A stretch of 64,000 bases of DNA, taken from positions 1 to 64,000 of the forward strand of contig CAAGGT010000264.1 of the NCBI GenBank assembly GCA_900769465.1, read 5' to 3'. The notes below the pieces were generated by a model that saw nothing but the letters and a program-made list of their open reading frames with translations, did not search any database and had not been told where the DNA came from. Source of the DNA: Bacteroidaceae bacterium (GTDB lineage Bacteria > Bacteroidota > Bacteroidia > Bacteroidales > Bacteroidaceae). Of the stretch, positions 11,475 through 19,519 are shown piece by piece. The translations under genes were made by a program, and so were the position numbers. Positions within the stretch are counted from its first letter, which is position 1. Each line of letters begins with the position of its first letter.

Positions 11475-12776
11475 ATGGATGATATAAAAGTTAGGCCGGC
11501 CAATGGCAAGTTGGGAGTGATGTGTGTTGGTTTGGGTGCTGTTACAACAACAGCCATCACAGGTGTGTTGATGTCGCGTAAGGGCTTGTCAAAGCCTGTA
11601 GGTTCGTTCGCTTGCGAAGGTATCATGCGCGTTGGTACCGGACGTGACAAGTGTTACAAGGAGGTGAAGGATCTTGTTCCCGTTGCATCCCTTGATGATA
11701 TGGTCTTTGGAGCATGGGACCTGTATGAGGATAATGCCTATGAGGCTGCTGTAAAGGCTGCTGTACTCAAACCACAGGATGTAGAGCCTGTGAAGGATGA
11801 ACTCGAGGCCATCCGTCCCTACAAGGCGCTCTTCGACAAGGAGTATGCGAGCAACATCGACGGCCCCAATGTCAAGGTTGGCGGTACACGTTGGGAACTT
11901 ACAGAACAGTTGCGCGAGGATATACGCAATTTCAAGAGTGAGAACGGTTGCGACAGAGTGGTGGTGATATGGATTGCCAGCACCGAGAAATTCATCCCCC
12001 GCAACGACAGTGTCCACGGTAGCATAAAGGCCTTTGAGGAGGCAATGAAGAACAACGATGTGGCCAATGTGGCTCCAAGTATGTGTTATGCATATGCCGC
12101 AATGCGCGAGGGTTGTCCTTTTGTAATGGGTGCGCCCAATCTGTGCATTGACATACCTGCAATGTGGGAACTTGCGCAGGAGACCGGTATGCCTATCGCG
12201 GGCAAGGATTTCAAGAGCGGTCAGACAATGATGAAGACAGTGCTTGCTCCGGCCTTCTTCACCCGTCAGTTGGGTGTTACGGGCTGGTTCTCTACCAATA
12301 TACTTGGTAACCGCGACGGTATGGTGCTTGACAATCCCGAGAATTTCGAGACCAAACGCAGGAGCAAGACCTCTGCGCTGGAGAATATCCTTGACAGTGA
12401 CGTATACCCCGACCTCTATTCCGATATGTACCACAAGGTGCGTATCAACTACTATCCGCCACGTGGCGACGAGAAGGAGAGCTGGGACAACATAGATATC
12501 TTCGGTTGGATGGGCTACCCAATGACCATCAAGGTGAATTTCCTTTGCCGCGACTCAATATTGGCGGCTCCTCTGGTGCTTGACCTGATACTCTTCAGTG
12601 ACCTTGCATTGCGTGCCGGTGAATGTGGCATACAGGAATTCATGTCGTTCTACAGCAAGGCGCCGTTGCACAAGGATGGCGAGAAACCTGTACACGACCT
12701 GTTCAAACAATTTGCAATGCTCAAGAACAAGATACGAGAGCTGGCAGGGTATGAACCCGACCAGGAACTTGACTAA
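11475..12776 (+). CDS. ino1: myo-inositol-1-phosphate synthase
   Basis: About 433 residues. The enzyme turns glucose 6-phosphate into 1L-myo-inositol 1-phosphate using NAD+. The N-terminal nucleotide-binding segment (GKLGVMCVGLGAVTTTAITG) and the conserved motifs FIPRNDSVHGS, GKDFKSGQT and NILGNRDG, typical of this family, are present. The ATG at 11475 (MDDIKV) fits family N-termini better than the in-frame ATG at 11463. In Bacteroides thetaiotaomicron a homologue belongs to an inositol-lipid cluster; here no phosphatidylinositol-phosphate synthase or phosphatase gene is next to it. An intrinsic terminator follows directly. Confidence 0.88.
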   Translation: MDDIKVRPANGKLGVMCVGLGAVTTTAITGVLMSRKGLSKPVGSFACEGIMRVGTGRDKCYKEVKDLVPVASLDDMVFGAWDLYEDNAYEAAVKAAVLKPQDVEPVKDELEAIRPYKALFDKEYASNIDGPNVKVGGTRWELTEQLREDIRNFKSENGCDRVVVIWIASTEKFIPRNDSVHGSIKAFEEAMKNNDVANVAPSMCYAYAAMREGCPFVMGAPNLCIDIPAMWELAQETGMPIAGKDFKSGQTMMKTVLAPAFFTRQLGVTGWFSTNILGNRDGMVLDNPENFETKRRSKTSALENILDSDVYPDLYSDMYHKVRINYYPPRGDEKESWDNIDIFGWMGYPMTIKVNFLCRDSILAAPLVLDLILFSDLALRAGECGIQEFMSFYSKAPLHKDGEKPVHDLFKQFAMLKNKIRELAGYEPDQELD

Positions 12777-12780
12777 AACA

Positions 12781-12812
12781 AAAAATATGCAACGAAAGTT
12801 GCATATTTTTTT
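12781..12812 (+). terminator. Intrinsic terminator after ino1
   Basis: AAAAATATGCAAC (12781-12793), a GAAA tetraloop, and GTTGCATATTTTT (12798-12810): a perfect stem running into a T tract. It separates the inositol synthase gene from the arginine operon. Confidence 0.92.
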
Positions 12813-12831
12813 GTTTTTAATCGTAAAAAAT

Positions 12832-12906
12832 TGCATAAATGCATGGAAATATTACTTGAATATCCCTATATTTGCAATCCGTAAGTAATAAATATGCATT
12901 TATGAA
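12832..12906 (+). promoter_or_regulatory. argR promoter flanked by two ArgR-like operators
   Basis: Two similar imperfect palindromes, TGCATAAATGCA (12832-12843) and TGCATTTATGAA (12895-12906), have the half-site pattern of ARG boxes. They lie 63 bp apart (six helical turns) on either side of the -7 box TATATTTG (12867-12874). The second covers the argR start codon. This fits autorepression by hexameric ArgR, inferred from sequence only. A good -33 box is not visible. Confidence 0.6.
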
Positions 12907-13384
12907 AGTAAAGAATTCACGTCTTGATGCCATACGTCTAATACTGTCGACACAAGAGATAGGTTCTCAAGAAGAACTCTTGAGCGTGCTTGCACAGGAG
13001 GGCTTCAAGTTGACACAGGCAACATTATCGCGCGACCTTCATCAGCTTCGCGTGGTGAAGACAGTGGGCCTCCAAGGGCGATACAGGTATGTACTCACAC
13101 GTCCGCACCAGCATCGTCACGACTCGAAACAGGATGATGTCCGCCCGGTGACAACTCCACAGGATGCCAGTGGCTTTATGTCTATAAAATTTTCGGGCAA
13201 CATGGCTGTCATCCGTACAAGACCAAGCTATGCAAGCACACTGGCCTATCACATAGACAATCACGATTTTCCTGAGATATTGGGTACTATTGCCGGTGAT
13301 GACACCGTTATGCTTGTCATTGCCGAAGATGCTACAAAAGGTGCTGTGCTCAGGGCCTTGAGGAGCATTATACCTAATATTTAA
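12902..13384 (+). CDS. argR: Arginine repressor ArgR
   Basis: Encodes 160 residues. ArgR binds DNA as an arginine-dependent hexamer and controls arginine biosynthesis. The N-terminal winged helix (about residues 1-70, with the recognition segment TLSRDLHQLRVVK) and the C-terminal arginine-binding/oligomerisation domain (GTIAGDDTVMLVIAED) are complete. The ATG at 12902 is chosen because the frame further upstream runs into the promoter box. It is the first gene of the operon argR-acyltransferase-argG-argC-argD, with a 14-bp gap to the next gene. Confidence 0.95.
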   Translation: MKVKNSRLDAIRLILSTQEIGSQEELLSVLAQEGFKLTQATLSRDLHQLRVVKTVGLQGRYRYVLTRPHQHRHDSKQDDVRPVTTPQDASGFMSIKFSGNMAVIRTRPSYASTLAYHIDNHDFPEILGTIAGDDTVMLVIAEDATKGAVLRALRSIIPNI

Positions 13385-13398
13385 AATGTAAGAGGGTA

Positions 13399-13962
13399 AT
13401 GGATAACGTAATTTATAACGACGGTATAGATGTAATCGTGGCGAATGCCTCGCATGAGAAATTCGTTGACGAGATACTTGACACAATAAGTGCTGCGGCA
13501 AAGGTGCGTGGTACCGGTATCGCAAAACGCACACATGAATATGTAGCCCAGAAAATGAAGGAGGGCAAGGCAATCATAGCGATTTCGGGTGAAGAATTCG
13601 CCGGTTTCTGCTACATCGAGAGCTGGGGAAACAAGCAGTATGTGGCAAACTCGGGACTCATTGTCAAGGACAAGTTTCGCGGTCATGGCCTGGCAAGGCG
13701 CATCAAGCAGAGGGCTTTTGCACTCTCGCGCGAAATGTGGCCCGATGCAAAGCTTTTTGGATTGACAAGCGGCGGGGCTGTGATGAAAATCAATACAGAA
13801 CTGGGATATGTGCCGGTGCCATTCTCTGAACTGACCGATGACGAGGCATTCTGGAAAGGTTGCCAGGGATGTGTGAACCACGATGTGCTGATGCGTACGG
13901 AACGTCGTTACTGCATATGCACAGCAATGCTCTATGATCCGGCAAAACACAGTAAAAAGTAA
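13399..13962 (+). CDS. GNAT acyltransferase of the arginine operon, probably acylglutamate synthase
   Basis: Encodes 187 residues of the GNAT fold; the acyl-CoA binding motif is around residues 88-103 (LIVKDKFRGHGLARRI). It sits between argR and argG, where the first enzyme of the pathway is otherwise missing. Bacteroides makes arginine through N-succinylated intermediates, and as I recall genetic work in B. thetaiotaomicron assigned this GNAT to N-succinylglutamate synthesis. I infer the same role here; acetyl- versus succinyl-CoA specificity cannot be read from sequence. A Cys-rich C-terminus (CQGCVNH, CICTA) is notable. Confidence 0.75.
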   Translation: MDNVIYNDGIDVIVANASHEKFVDEILDTISAAAKVRGTGIAKRTHEYVAQKMKEGKAIIAISGEEFAGFCYIESWGNKQYVANSGLIVKDKFRGHGLARRIKQRAFALSREMWPDAKLFGLTSGGAVMKINTELGYVPVPFSELTDDEAFWKGCQGCVNHDVLMRTERRYCICTAMLYDPAKHSKK

Positions 13963-13985
13963 GAACAGGATAAAAACAATATATA

Positions 13986-15188
13986 ATGGAGAAGAAAAAG
14001 GTAGTTGTTGCTTTCAGTGGCGGTCTGGACACATCGTTTACAGTGATGTACCTTGCCAAGGAAAAAGGCTATGAGGTGTATGCAGCCTGTGCCAATACAG
14101 GCGGTTTCAGCTCCGAGCAGTTGAAGCAGAACGAGGAGAATGCCTACAAGTTGGGCGCAAAGGAGTATGTTACACTCGATGTTACGCAGGAGTATTATGA
14201 GAAGAGCCTGCGTTATATGATATATGGTAATGTGCTGCGTAACGGCACTTACCCCATCTCTGTATCATCGGAGAGAATCTTCCAGGCGTTGGCTATCGCA
14301 CGCTATGCAAACGAGATTGGTGCCGATGCCATAGCACATGGTTCCACAGGTGCCGGAAACGACCAGATACGTTTTGATATGACATTCCTGGTGTGCGCAC
14401 CCGGCGTGGAAATCATTACCTTGACACGCGATATGACCTTGACACGTGAATATGAGGTGAACTACCTTAATGAGAATGGGTTCAAGGCCGATTTTACAAA
14501 ACTCAAATACTCATACAACGTGGGTCTTTGGGGTACATCTATCTGCGGTGGTGAAATCCTTGACTCGACGCAGGGACTGCCCGACAGCGCATACCTGAAA
14601 CAGGTTGAGAAACAGGGCGAGGAGGAACTGCGCCTTACGTTTGAGAACGGTGAACTGAAGGCTGTCAATGGCGAGGTGTTCGTTGACCCGATAAAGGCAA
14701 TACAGAAGGTCGAGGAGATTGGTGCGCCCTACGGTATTGGGCGTGATATGCATGTTGGTGACACTATCATCGGAATAAAGGGACGTGTGGGCTTTGAGGC
14801 TGCAGCTCCAATGCTCATCATTGCAGCCCACAAGTTCCTGGAGAAATATACGCTCAGCAAGTGGCAACAGTATTGGAAGGACCAGGTTGCCAACTGGTAT
14901 GGAATGTTCCTGCACGAGAGCCAGTATCTTGAGCCTGTAATGCGCGACATTGAGGCAATGCTCGAAAGCTCGCAGCGTAACGTCACAGGCACGGCCATAC
15001 TGAAACTCATGCCAAAGCATTTTGAGACTGTTGGCGTGGATTCTCCAAACGACCTTGTGAAGAACAAACTGGGAGAGTATGGCGAGGTACAGAAGGGATG
15101 GACTGCCGAGGATGCTAAGGGCTTCATAAAGGTGACTTCGACACCTTTGCGTGCCTATTATGCAAATCATCCCGATGAAAAGATTTGA
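13986..15188 (+). CDS. argG: Argininosuccinate synthase
   Basis: Encodes 400 residues. It joins citrulline and aspartate with ATP to form argininosuccinate, the penultimate step of arginine synthesis. The ATP-binding P-loop of the PP-type AFSGGLDTS is near residue 10, followed by the conserved GSTGAGNDQIRFD around residue 118. Length and motifs are normal. It begins 23 bp after the acyltransferase gene. Its end overlaps the -33 box of a likely internal promoter that serves argC and argD. Confidence 0.96.
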   Translation: MEKKKVVVAFSGGLDTSFTVMYLAKEKGYEVYAACANTGGFSSEQLKQNEENAYKLGAKEYVTLDVTQEYYEKSLRYMIYGNVLRNGTYPISVSSERIFQALAIARYANEIGADAIAHGSTGAGNDQIRFDMTFLVCAPGVEIITLTRDMTLTREYEVNYLNENGFKADFTKLKYSYNVGLWGTSICGGEILDSTQGLPDSAYLKQVEKQGEEELRLTFENGELKAVNGEVFVDPIKAIQKVEEIGAPYGIGRDMHVGDTIIGIKGRVGFEAAAPMLIIAAHKFLEKYTLSKWQQYWKDQVANWYGMFLHESQYLEPVMRDIEAMLESSQRNVTGTAILKLMPKHFETVGVDSPNDLVKNKLGEYGEVQKGWTAEDAKGFIKVTSTPLRAYYANHPDEKI

Positions 15189-15213
15189 TATTTAGAAGTT
15201 TAATATATCTTTG
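15184..15213 (+). promoter_or_regulatory. Internal promoter before argC
   Basis: TTTG at 15184-15187 (overlapping the argG stop codon), an 18-bp spacer, and TATCTTTG at 15206-15213 match the Bacteroidales promoter. The transcript would start near 15220, about 35 nt before the argC ATG. It would allow argC-argD expression apart from argR-argG. No ARG-like box is obvious next to it. Confidence 0.6.
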
Positions 15214-15254
15214 TAGAAGAGTTGAACAGCTTCTGAACAGTTTCTTGAAAATAT

Positions 15255-16223
15255 ATGATTAAAGTTGGAATTATTGGTGGTGCCGGCTATACTGCAGGAG
15301 AATTGTTGCGCCTGTTGCTCATGCACCCCGAGGTTGAGATAAAGTTTGTCCACAGCAGCAGCAATGCCGGGAATTACATAACCGATGTCCACACAGGCCT
15401 GTTGGGCGAGACGGATTTGGTGTTCACCTGTGAGATGCCTTTTGATGAAATTGATTTGCTCTTTTTCTGCACAGCGCACGGTGATACCCGTAAGTTCCTC
15501 GAGAGCCACGCTCTGCCCGATGAACTCAAGATAATAGACCTCTCAATGGATTATCGCATAAAGAGCAACGAACACGATTTCATTTATGGCTTGCCCGAAC
15601 TGAACCGCCGCAATACCTGCAAGAGCCGTTACGTGGCCAATCCAGGTTGTTTTGCTACCTGTATTGAGTTGGGCCTGTTGCCTCTTGCAAAGGAACATCT
15701 TCTCAAGGGTGACATTTCGGTGAACGCGATAACCGGCAGCACAGGTGCGGGTGTAAAACCATCTGCAACCACCCACTACAGCTGGAGAGACAACAATATA
15801 AGCATTTATAAGCCTTTTGAACACCAGCACGTGCCCGAGATTATGCAGAGCATCAAGCAACTGCAGCCCGACTACGACGGCAGCATCGATTTCATTCCAT
15901 ATCGTGGCTGTTTCCCACGTGGCATTTTTGCGACATTGGTGGTGAAGTGTGACCTTGACATAGAGACTCTTTACAAACTCTATACAAGCTACTACGAGCG
16001 CGACTCGTTTACCCACGTTGTGGAAAGACCGCTCGACCTCAAACAGGTTGTGAACACCAACAAGTGTCTTATCCATCTTGAGAAACATGGTGACAAGCTC
16101 TTGATAACATCGGTCATCGACAATCTGCTCAAGGGTGCCAGCGGTACGGCTATCCACAATATGAACCTGTTATTCGGCCTTGCCGAGACTGTCGGACTGC
16201 AACTGAAACCGTCGGCTTTCTAA
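15255..16223 (+). CDS. argC: N-acyl-gamma-glutamyl-phosphate reductase
   Basis: Encodes 322 residues. It reduces N-acyl-glutamyl phosphate to the semialdehyde with NADPH, the third step toward ornithine. The dinucleotide-binding GGAGYTAGELLRLL is at the N-terminus (about residue 8), and the catalytic Cys lies in VANPGCFATC near residue 135. In this phylum the acyl group is probably succinyl. It is separated from argG by 66 bp that carry a promoter, and from argD by 36 bp. Confidence 0.95.
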   Translation: MIKVGIIGGAGYTAGELLRLLLMHPEVEIKFVHSSSNAGNYITDVHTGLLGETDLVFTCEMPFDEIDLLFFCTAHGDTRKFLESHALPDELKIIDLSMDYRIKSNEHDFIYGLPELNRRNTCKSRYVANPGCFATCIELGLLPLAKEHLLKGDISVNAITGSTGAGVKPSATTHYSWRDNNISIYKPFEHQHVPEIMQSIKQLQPDYDGSIDFIPYRGCFPRGIFATLVVKCDLDIETLYKLYTSYYERDSFTHVVERPLDLKQVVNTNKCLIHLEKHGDKLLITSVIDNLLKGASGTAIHNMNLLFGLAETVGLQLKPSAF

Positions 16224-16259
16224 AGAGTGGGACTGACTATTATCTTAAAGTAGACAACA

Positions 16260-17381
16260 ATGAATCTGTACGATGTATATCCGCTTTTTGATGTCAACAT
16301 TGTAAAGGGTGAAGGATGCAAGGTGTGGGACGACAAAGGCAATGAGTATCTCGACCTCTATGGCGGACACGCCGTAATATCTATTGGGCATGCACATCCC
16401 GGATACGTGGAGATGATAGCCCGTCAGGTGGCTACGCTCGGTTTCTATTCAAACTCCGTCATCAACACCCTGCAGCAGCGTGTGGCCTGCAAGTTGGGAA
16501 AGATAAGTGGCTACGAGGATTATAATCTCTTTTTCATAAACTCCGGTGCCGAGGCCAATGAGAATGCCCTGAAACTCTCCTCGTTCAAGAATGGTAAGAG
16601 GCGTGTGATAGCTTTCAAGAAGGCCTTCCACGGCCGTACCTCGCTTGCTGTCGAGGTGACCGACAACCCCAAGATTGTTGCTCCGATCAACGCCGGCGGA
16701 CACACTACATTTGTTGCGATGGGCGACATTGATGCTGTGCGTGCCGAGATTGAGAGGGGAGATGTGACAGCTGTGATAATTGAGGGAATACAGGGTGTCG
16801 GTGGTGTACAGATACCGTCAGTGACATTCCTGCAGCAACTTCAACAGTTGTGCAACAGTACCGACACGACATTGATTCTTGATGAGATACAGAGCGGCTG
16901 CGGACGCAGCGGCAAGTTCTTTGCACACCAATGGGCAGGCATAAAACCCGACATAATCACACAAGCCAAAGGTATCGGCAACGGCTTCCCTGTGGGTGTG
17001 GTATTGATAAGTCCGAAATTCCAGGCCGTGTATGGTGAACTGGGAACAACATTCGGCGGCAACCATCTTGCCTGTGCGGCTGTTGAGGCTGTGCTTGATG
17101 TGATGGAGACCGAGAACCTGCTTAATAATGTGAACGTAGTGGGTAACTATCTTCTCGAAGAACTGAAGAAGGTCGATGGCATAAAAGAGGTTCGTGGTCA
17201 GGGACTGATGATTGGCATTGAGTTCGATGAACCGGTCAAGGATATCCGTCGCAGGCTGCTATTTGAAGAACAAGTCTTCACCGGTGTGAGCGGAACAAAT
17301 ACCATACGTCTGTTGCCGCCGCTGACATTGACAATGGAGCAAGCAATGCTCTTCATTGACAAGTTCAAGAAAGTGTTGTGA
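16260..17381 (+). CDS. argD: N-acylornithine aminotransferase
   Basis: Encodes 373 residues of the class-III PLP-dependent aminotransferases. It interconverts N-acyl-glutamate semialdehyde and N-acylornithine. The pyridoxal-phosphate lysine is in ITQAKGIGNGFPVGV near residue 238, and the substrate/PLP residues in SGAEANENALKL near residue 93 and LDEIQSGCGRSG near residue 205 are intact. Last gene of the operon, followed at once by a strong hairpin. argB and the carbamoyltransferase are not in the window. Confidence 0.94.
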   Translation: MNLYDVYPLFDVNIVKGEGCKVWDDKGNEYLDLYGGHAVISIGHAHPGYVEMIARQVATLGFYSNSVINTLQQRVACKLGKISGYEDYNLFFINSGAEANENALKLSSFKNGKRRVIAFKKAFHGRTSLAVEVTDNPKIVAPINAGGHTTFVAMGDIDAVRAEIERGDVTAVIIEGIQGVGGVQIPSVTFLQQLQQLCNSTDTTLILDEIQSGCGRSGKFFAHQWAGIKPDIITQAKGIGNGFPVGVVLISPKFQAVYGELGTTFGGNHLACAAVEAVLDVMETENLLNNVNVVGNYLLEELKKVDGIKEVRGQGLMIGIEFDEPVKDIRRRLLFEEQVFTGVSGTNTIRLLPPLTLTMEQAMLFIDKFKKVL

Positions 17382-17384
17382 TAA

Positions 17385-17423
17385 ACAGAAACCGCAGAGC
17401 ACTGATGCTCTGCGGTTTCTGTT
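17385..17423. terminator. Hairpin between convergent argD and DUF4886 genes
   Basis: A perfect 17-bp stem (17385-17401 with 17406-17422) and a 4-nt loop, 3 bp after the argD stop and 18 bp before the end of the convergent minus-strand gene. It probably ends transcription from both sides. Confidence 0.85.
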
Positions 17424-17440
17424 CTTGACATGTAATATGC

Positions 17441-18916
17441 TTATCTTATCACAACTTTCCGTCCATTTACGATATATATTCCTTTTTTTGGCTTCTCAAT
17501 TGAGCGGCCTTGTAAATCGTATATTTTCGTCTCTTTATCGGTGGAACGGACATTTGTTATATTTGTTGTAACTTCTACGATGTTCTTGAACAAATTCCAA
17601 CCATCAGTTGATTTATATGCTTGAATTGCACCACAGGGTACATATAGTTGGCAGTTGTCTTTATCTACATTGCTGAATGCTGTCGGGTCTATTGCAAACA
17701 GGTTTTCTCCAGGTATCATGGATGTTATCGTTTTCATATCGGTGCAATTGTAGAAGGCGTAGTTGCCTAATGTCCTTAGACTGCTGGGCAGATGTAGATT
17801 GGTTATCTCCTTGCATCCGTTAAAAACTCCTCTTGTGATTCCGCTCACACCCTCGGGAATGATTATGTCGCCTCTTGGTTCATCATAATTATAACCGATG
17901 ATATTGCTGTTATGATATACATATTCGGCAGGCTGCTGCATGTATATATCAAAACTGTCTATATTTGTTATCTGGTACATGTTTTTCGTTGCCAGAACAG
18001 CGGCTTTTTGTGCGACAGTTGCAGTCTCATCAGTGATGTTGAAAACTCCTTTTTTGCTCTCATCCAATGTGGTTAGGCGGAAGCTGTTGCCAAGAATACT
18101 TCCAAAGCGCGGTGCGAATACCGATTGCCAATAGCAACAAGCAGCCACGTAGTCGCCTAGTCCATCGGCTAGGTGGGTGCCGTCTGTAGAGAAATCATAG
18201 CCGTCGTTCAATGGGGTTGAGCGCAGGTTCTGTACAGCCGTGCCATAAGGTATGATGAAATCTATTCCATAGTTCAGTCGCAAATATTTTGTTGCTGTGG
18301 CTATATTCTCCCACCTCTCCAGTGAGGACTTTTCTTTGTTTCCACTATATCCACTCCAATAGCTATGAACAATATAAAAGCCTATTGTTGCCTGTGGGTT
18401 AGTCTGGCGAATTATTTGAATGAGTTCTTTAAGATAACCAGCCTTTGTGTTGCCATTCCAAGGGGTGAAATCAGTGGCGTGGGTGCTTACCTGATGAATA
18501 AGTATCAGATCCCATTTCCCATTTTGTAAAGCGTTCCTGAAAAAACTTCCATCACCAGCATTGCCTGTACCTGTTGCAACCTCATCTATTTCATCACCAG
18601 CAACAAATTTCAGATAATTCTTGTCGTTGTCTGATTCGTTGTATATGTCCACCCAGTGTTTGAATGAACCACCACCGCGTGTGGCCTTGTAAAGAGAGTA
18701 TCCGGTTGTGGTACCTGCAGCTTTAGCAATGTCGGGAATGTAATGTGTGGCATCTGTCGTATAGCTGTTGCCAATGTCCAAAATGCGTAAATTTTCCTTT
18801 CTTAAGTCGTGAATCGGGTTGTTAGTATCTAAAACAAAGATTGAATCACCGGCTGTTGTTGCAAAATAGATTGTGGCAGAGAGCAATATGCCAATCAGTA
18901 AGATGATTTTTTTCAT
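17441..18916 (-). CDS. Secreted SGNH-like (DUF4886) protein with BspA-type leucine-rich repeats
   Basis: Encodes 491 residues from the ATG at 18916, which starts a hydrophobic signal sequence (MKKIILLIGILLSATIYF). Residues about 40-290 resemble DUF4886, an SGNH/GDSL-like hydrolase fold with the block-I segment LDIGNSYTTD. Residues about 355-450 are BspA-like repeats (VFNGCKEITNLHLPSSL, YAFYNCTDM). The end, YDLQGRSIEKPKKGIYIVNG plus a basic tail, is of the type seen on many secreted Bacteroides/Prevotella proteins. Substrate unknown; an esterase or a surface adhesin role are both possible. The long upstream region contains a folded RNA candidate. Confidence 0.8.
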   Translation of the reverse strand: MKKIILLIGILLSATIYFATTAGDSIFVLDTNNPIHDLRKENLRILDIGNSYTTDATHYIPDIAKAAGTTTGYSLYKATRGGGSFKHWVDIYNESDNDKNYLKFVAGDEIDEVATGTGNAGDGSFFRNALQNGKWDLILIHQVSTHATDFTPWNGNTKAGYLKELIQIIRQTNPQATIGFYIVHSYWSGYSGNKEKSSLERWENIATATKYLRLNYGIDFIIPYGTAVQNLRSTPLNDGYDFSTDGTHLADGLGDYVAACCYWQSVFAPRFGSILGNSFRLTTLDESKKGVFNITDETATVAQKAAVLATKNMYQITNIDSFDIYMQQPAEYVYHNSNIIGYNYDEPRGDIIIPEGVSGITRGVFNGCKEITNLHLPSSLRTLGNYAFYNCTDMKTITSMIPGENLFAIDPTAFSNVDKDNCQLYVPCGAIQAYKSTDGWNLFKNIVEVTTNITNVRSTDKETKIYDLQGRSIEKPKKGIYIVNGRKVVIR

Positions 18917-18971
18917 ATTTTGATTCGTTGTAAATTCTGATGTTCCCATTCAGAATAATAACAAATCAAAA

Positions 18972-19068
18972 CAAAAAAAAGCGTGGGAACCGTACCTGTT
19001 ACTCGTCCCACTTTCTGAGGCTCTGGTAATGCCCATCCGATCGGAACGAGCAACGCAGAGCCCACGCT
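18972..19068 (-). ncRNA. Candidate structured small RNA with intrinsic terminator
   Basis: Read on the minus strand, AGCGTGGG (19068-19061) pairs with CCCACGCT (18987-18980), followed by a run of eight T. Inside, GTTGCTCGTTCC (19054-19043) pairs with GGGACGAGTAAC (19009-18998) over 12 bp including two G-U wobbles. On the plus strand the same positions would be A-C mismatches, so the minus strand is the folded one. The tail could also pair with an internal GTGGGA, an alternative like that of a riboswitch. It lies 56 bp upstream of the DUF4886 gene. I could not match it to a named RNA family. Confidence 0.6.
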
Positions 19069-19292
19069 ATTATGTATACGCACACCACACCCATCCCCTT
19101 TTTTACAAGAGAACAGGATTATGAATATAAATACACAAACCATAGGCATCTACCGTTGCTTCGCCATTGAGCGGATTAGAAATTTACCAGATTTCAGAAA
19201 GTCATGAACAAAGCGTCAAGTAAACGCTTAAAAATATGTTCCCCTTGCCCTATCCTCAATTACGAGGACTCTGCAAAAGGGTGATATATTAA

Positions 19293-19490
19293 TATCTTTG
19301 CAAAAATAAGCTTTTTTCGATTTATTGACAATAGTTCTTATGTAAATGTGTTTGGTCAAAAAAAACTCTTTGATTAGTTATTTGAGATTTTTAAAATTTG
19401 TAAGTCAATATAGACGTTGATTCAATAGTTCCTGTTTTATGCATTATACCCTCGCTAGTGTATGTTCTAGCGAGGGTCTTTGCTCTTTTA
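19293..19490 (+). ncRNA. Possible intergenic sRNA
   Basis: A -7 box TATCTTTG (19293-19300) is followed by about 140 bp of AT-rich non-coding DNA ending in a perfect 11-bp hairpin (19448-19458 with 19467-19477) and a T-rich stretch. A transcript of about 180 nt from near 19307 is possible. There is no good -33 box, and the hairpin could instead serve the minus-strand gene ending at 19520. Confidence 0.35.
19448..19477. terminator. Hairpin downstream of the EnvC-like gene
   Basis: ACCCTCGCTAG (19448-19458) and CTAGCGAGGGT (19467-19477) form a perfect 11-bp stem with an 8-nt loop, 42 bp beyond the stop codon of the minus-strand EnvC-like gene. It can terminate either strand; the T-rich side is the plus strand. 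Confidence 0.7.
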
Positions 19491-19519
19491 TGCATTACTT
19501 CGTAATCAGCTTCTTATTG

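Noticed and set aside
18980..19068. TPP riboswitch, 6S RNA, SRP RNA or tmRNA identity for the folded RNA
   Set aside because: A CTGGTAATGCC-like stretch recalls TPP and a GGAA...AGCA stretch recalls SRP RNA, but both are on the plus strand, other required motifs are missing, and wobble pairs favour the minus strand. 6S RNA would be about twice as long.
18913..19149. A 78-codon minus-strand frame over the DUF4886 leader
   Set aside because: It runs through the folded RNA candidate and its T-run; composition and lack of family features suggest chance.
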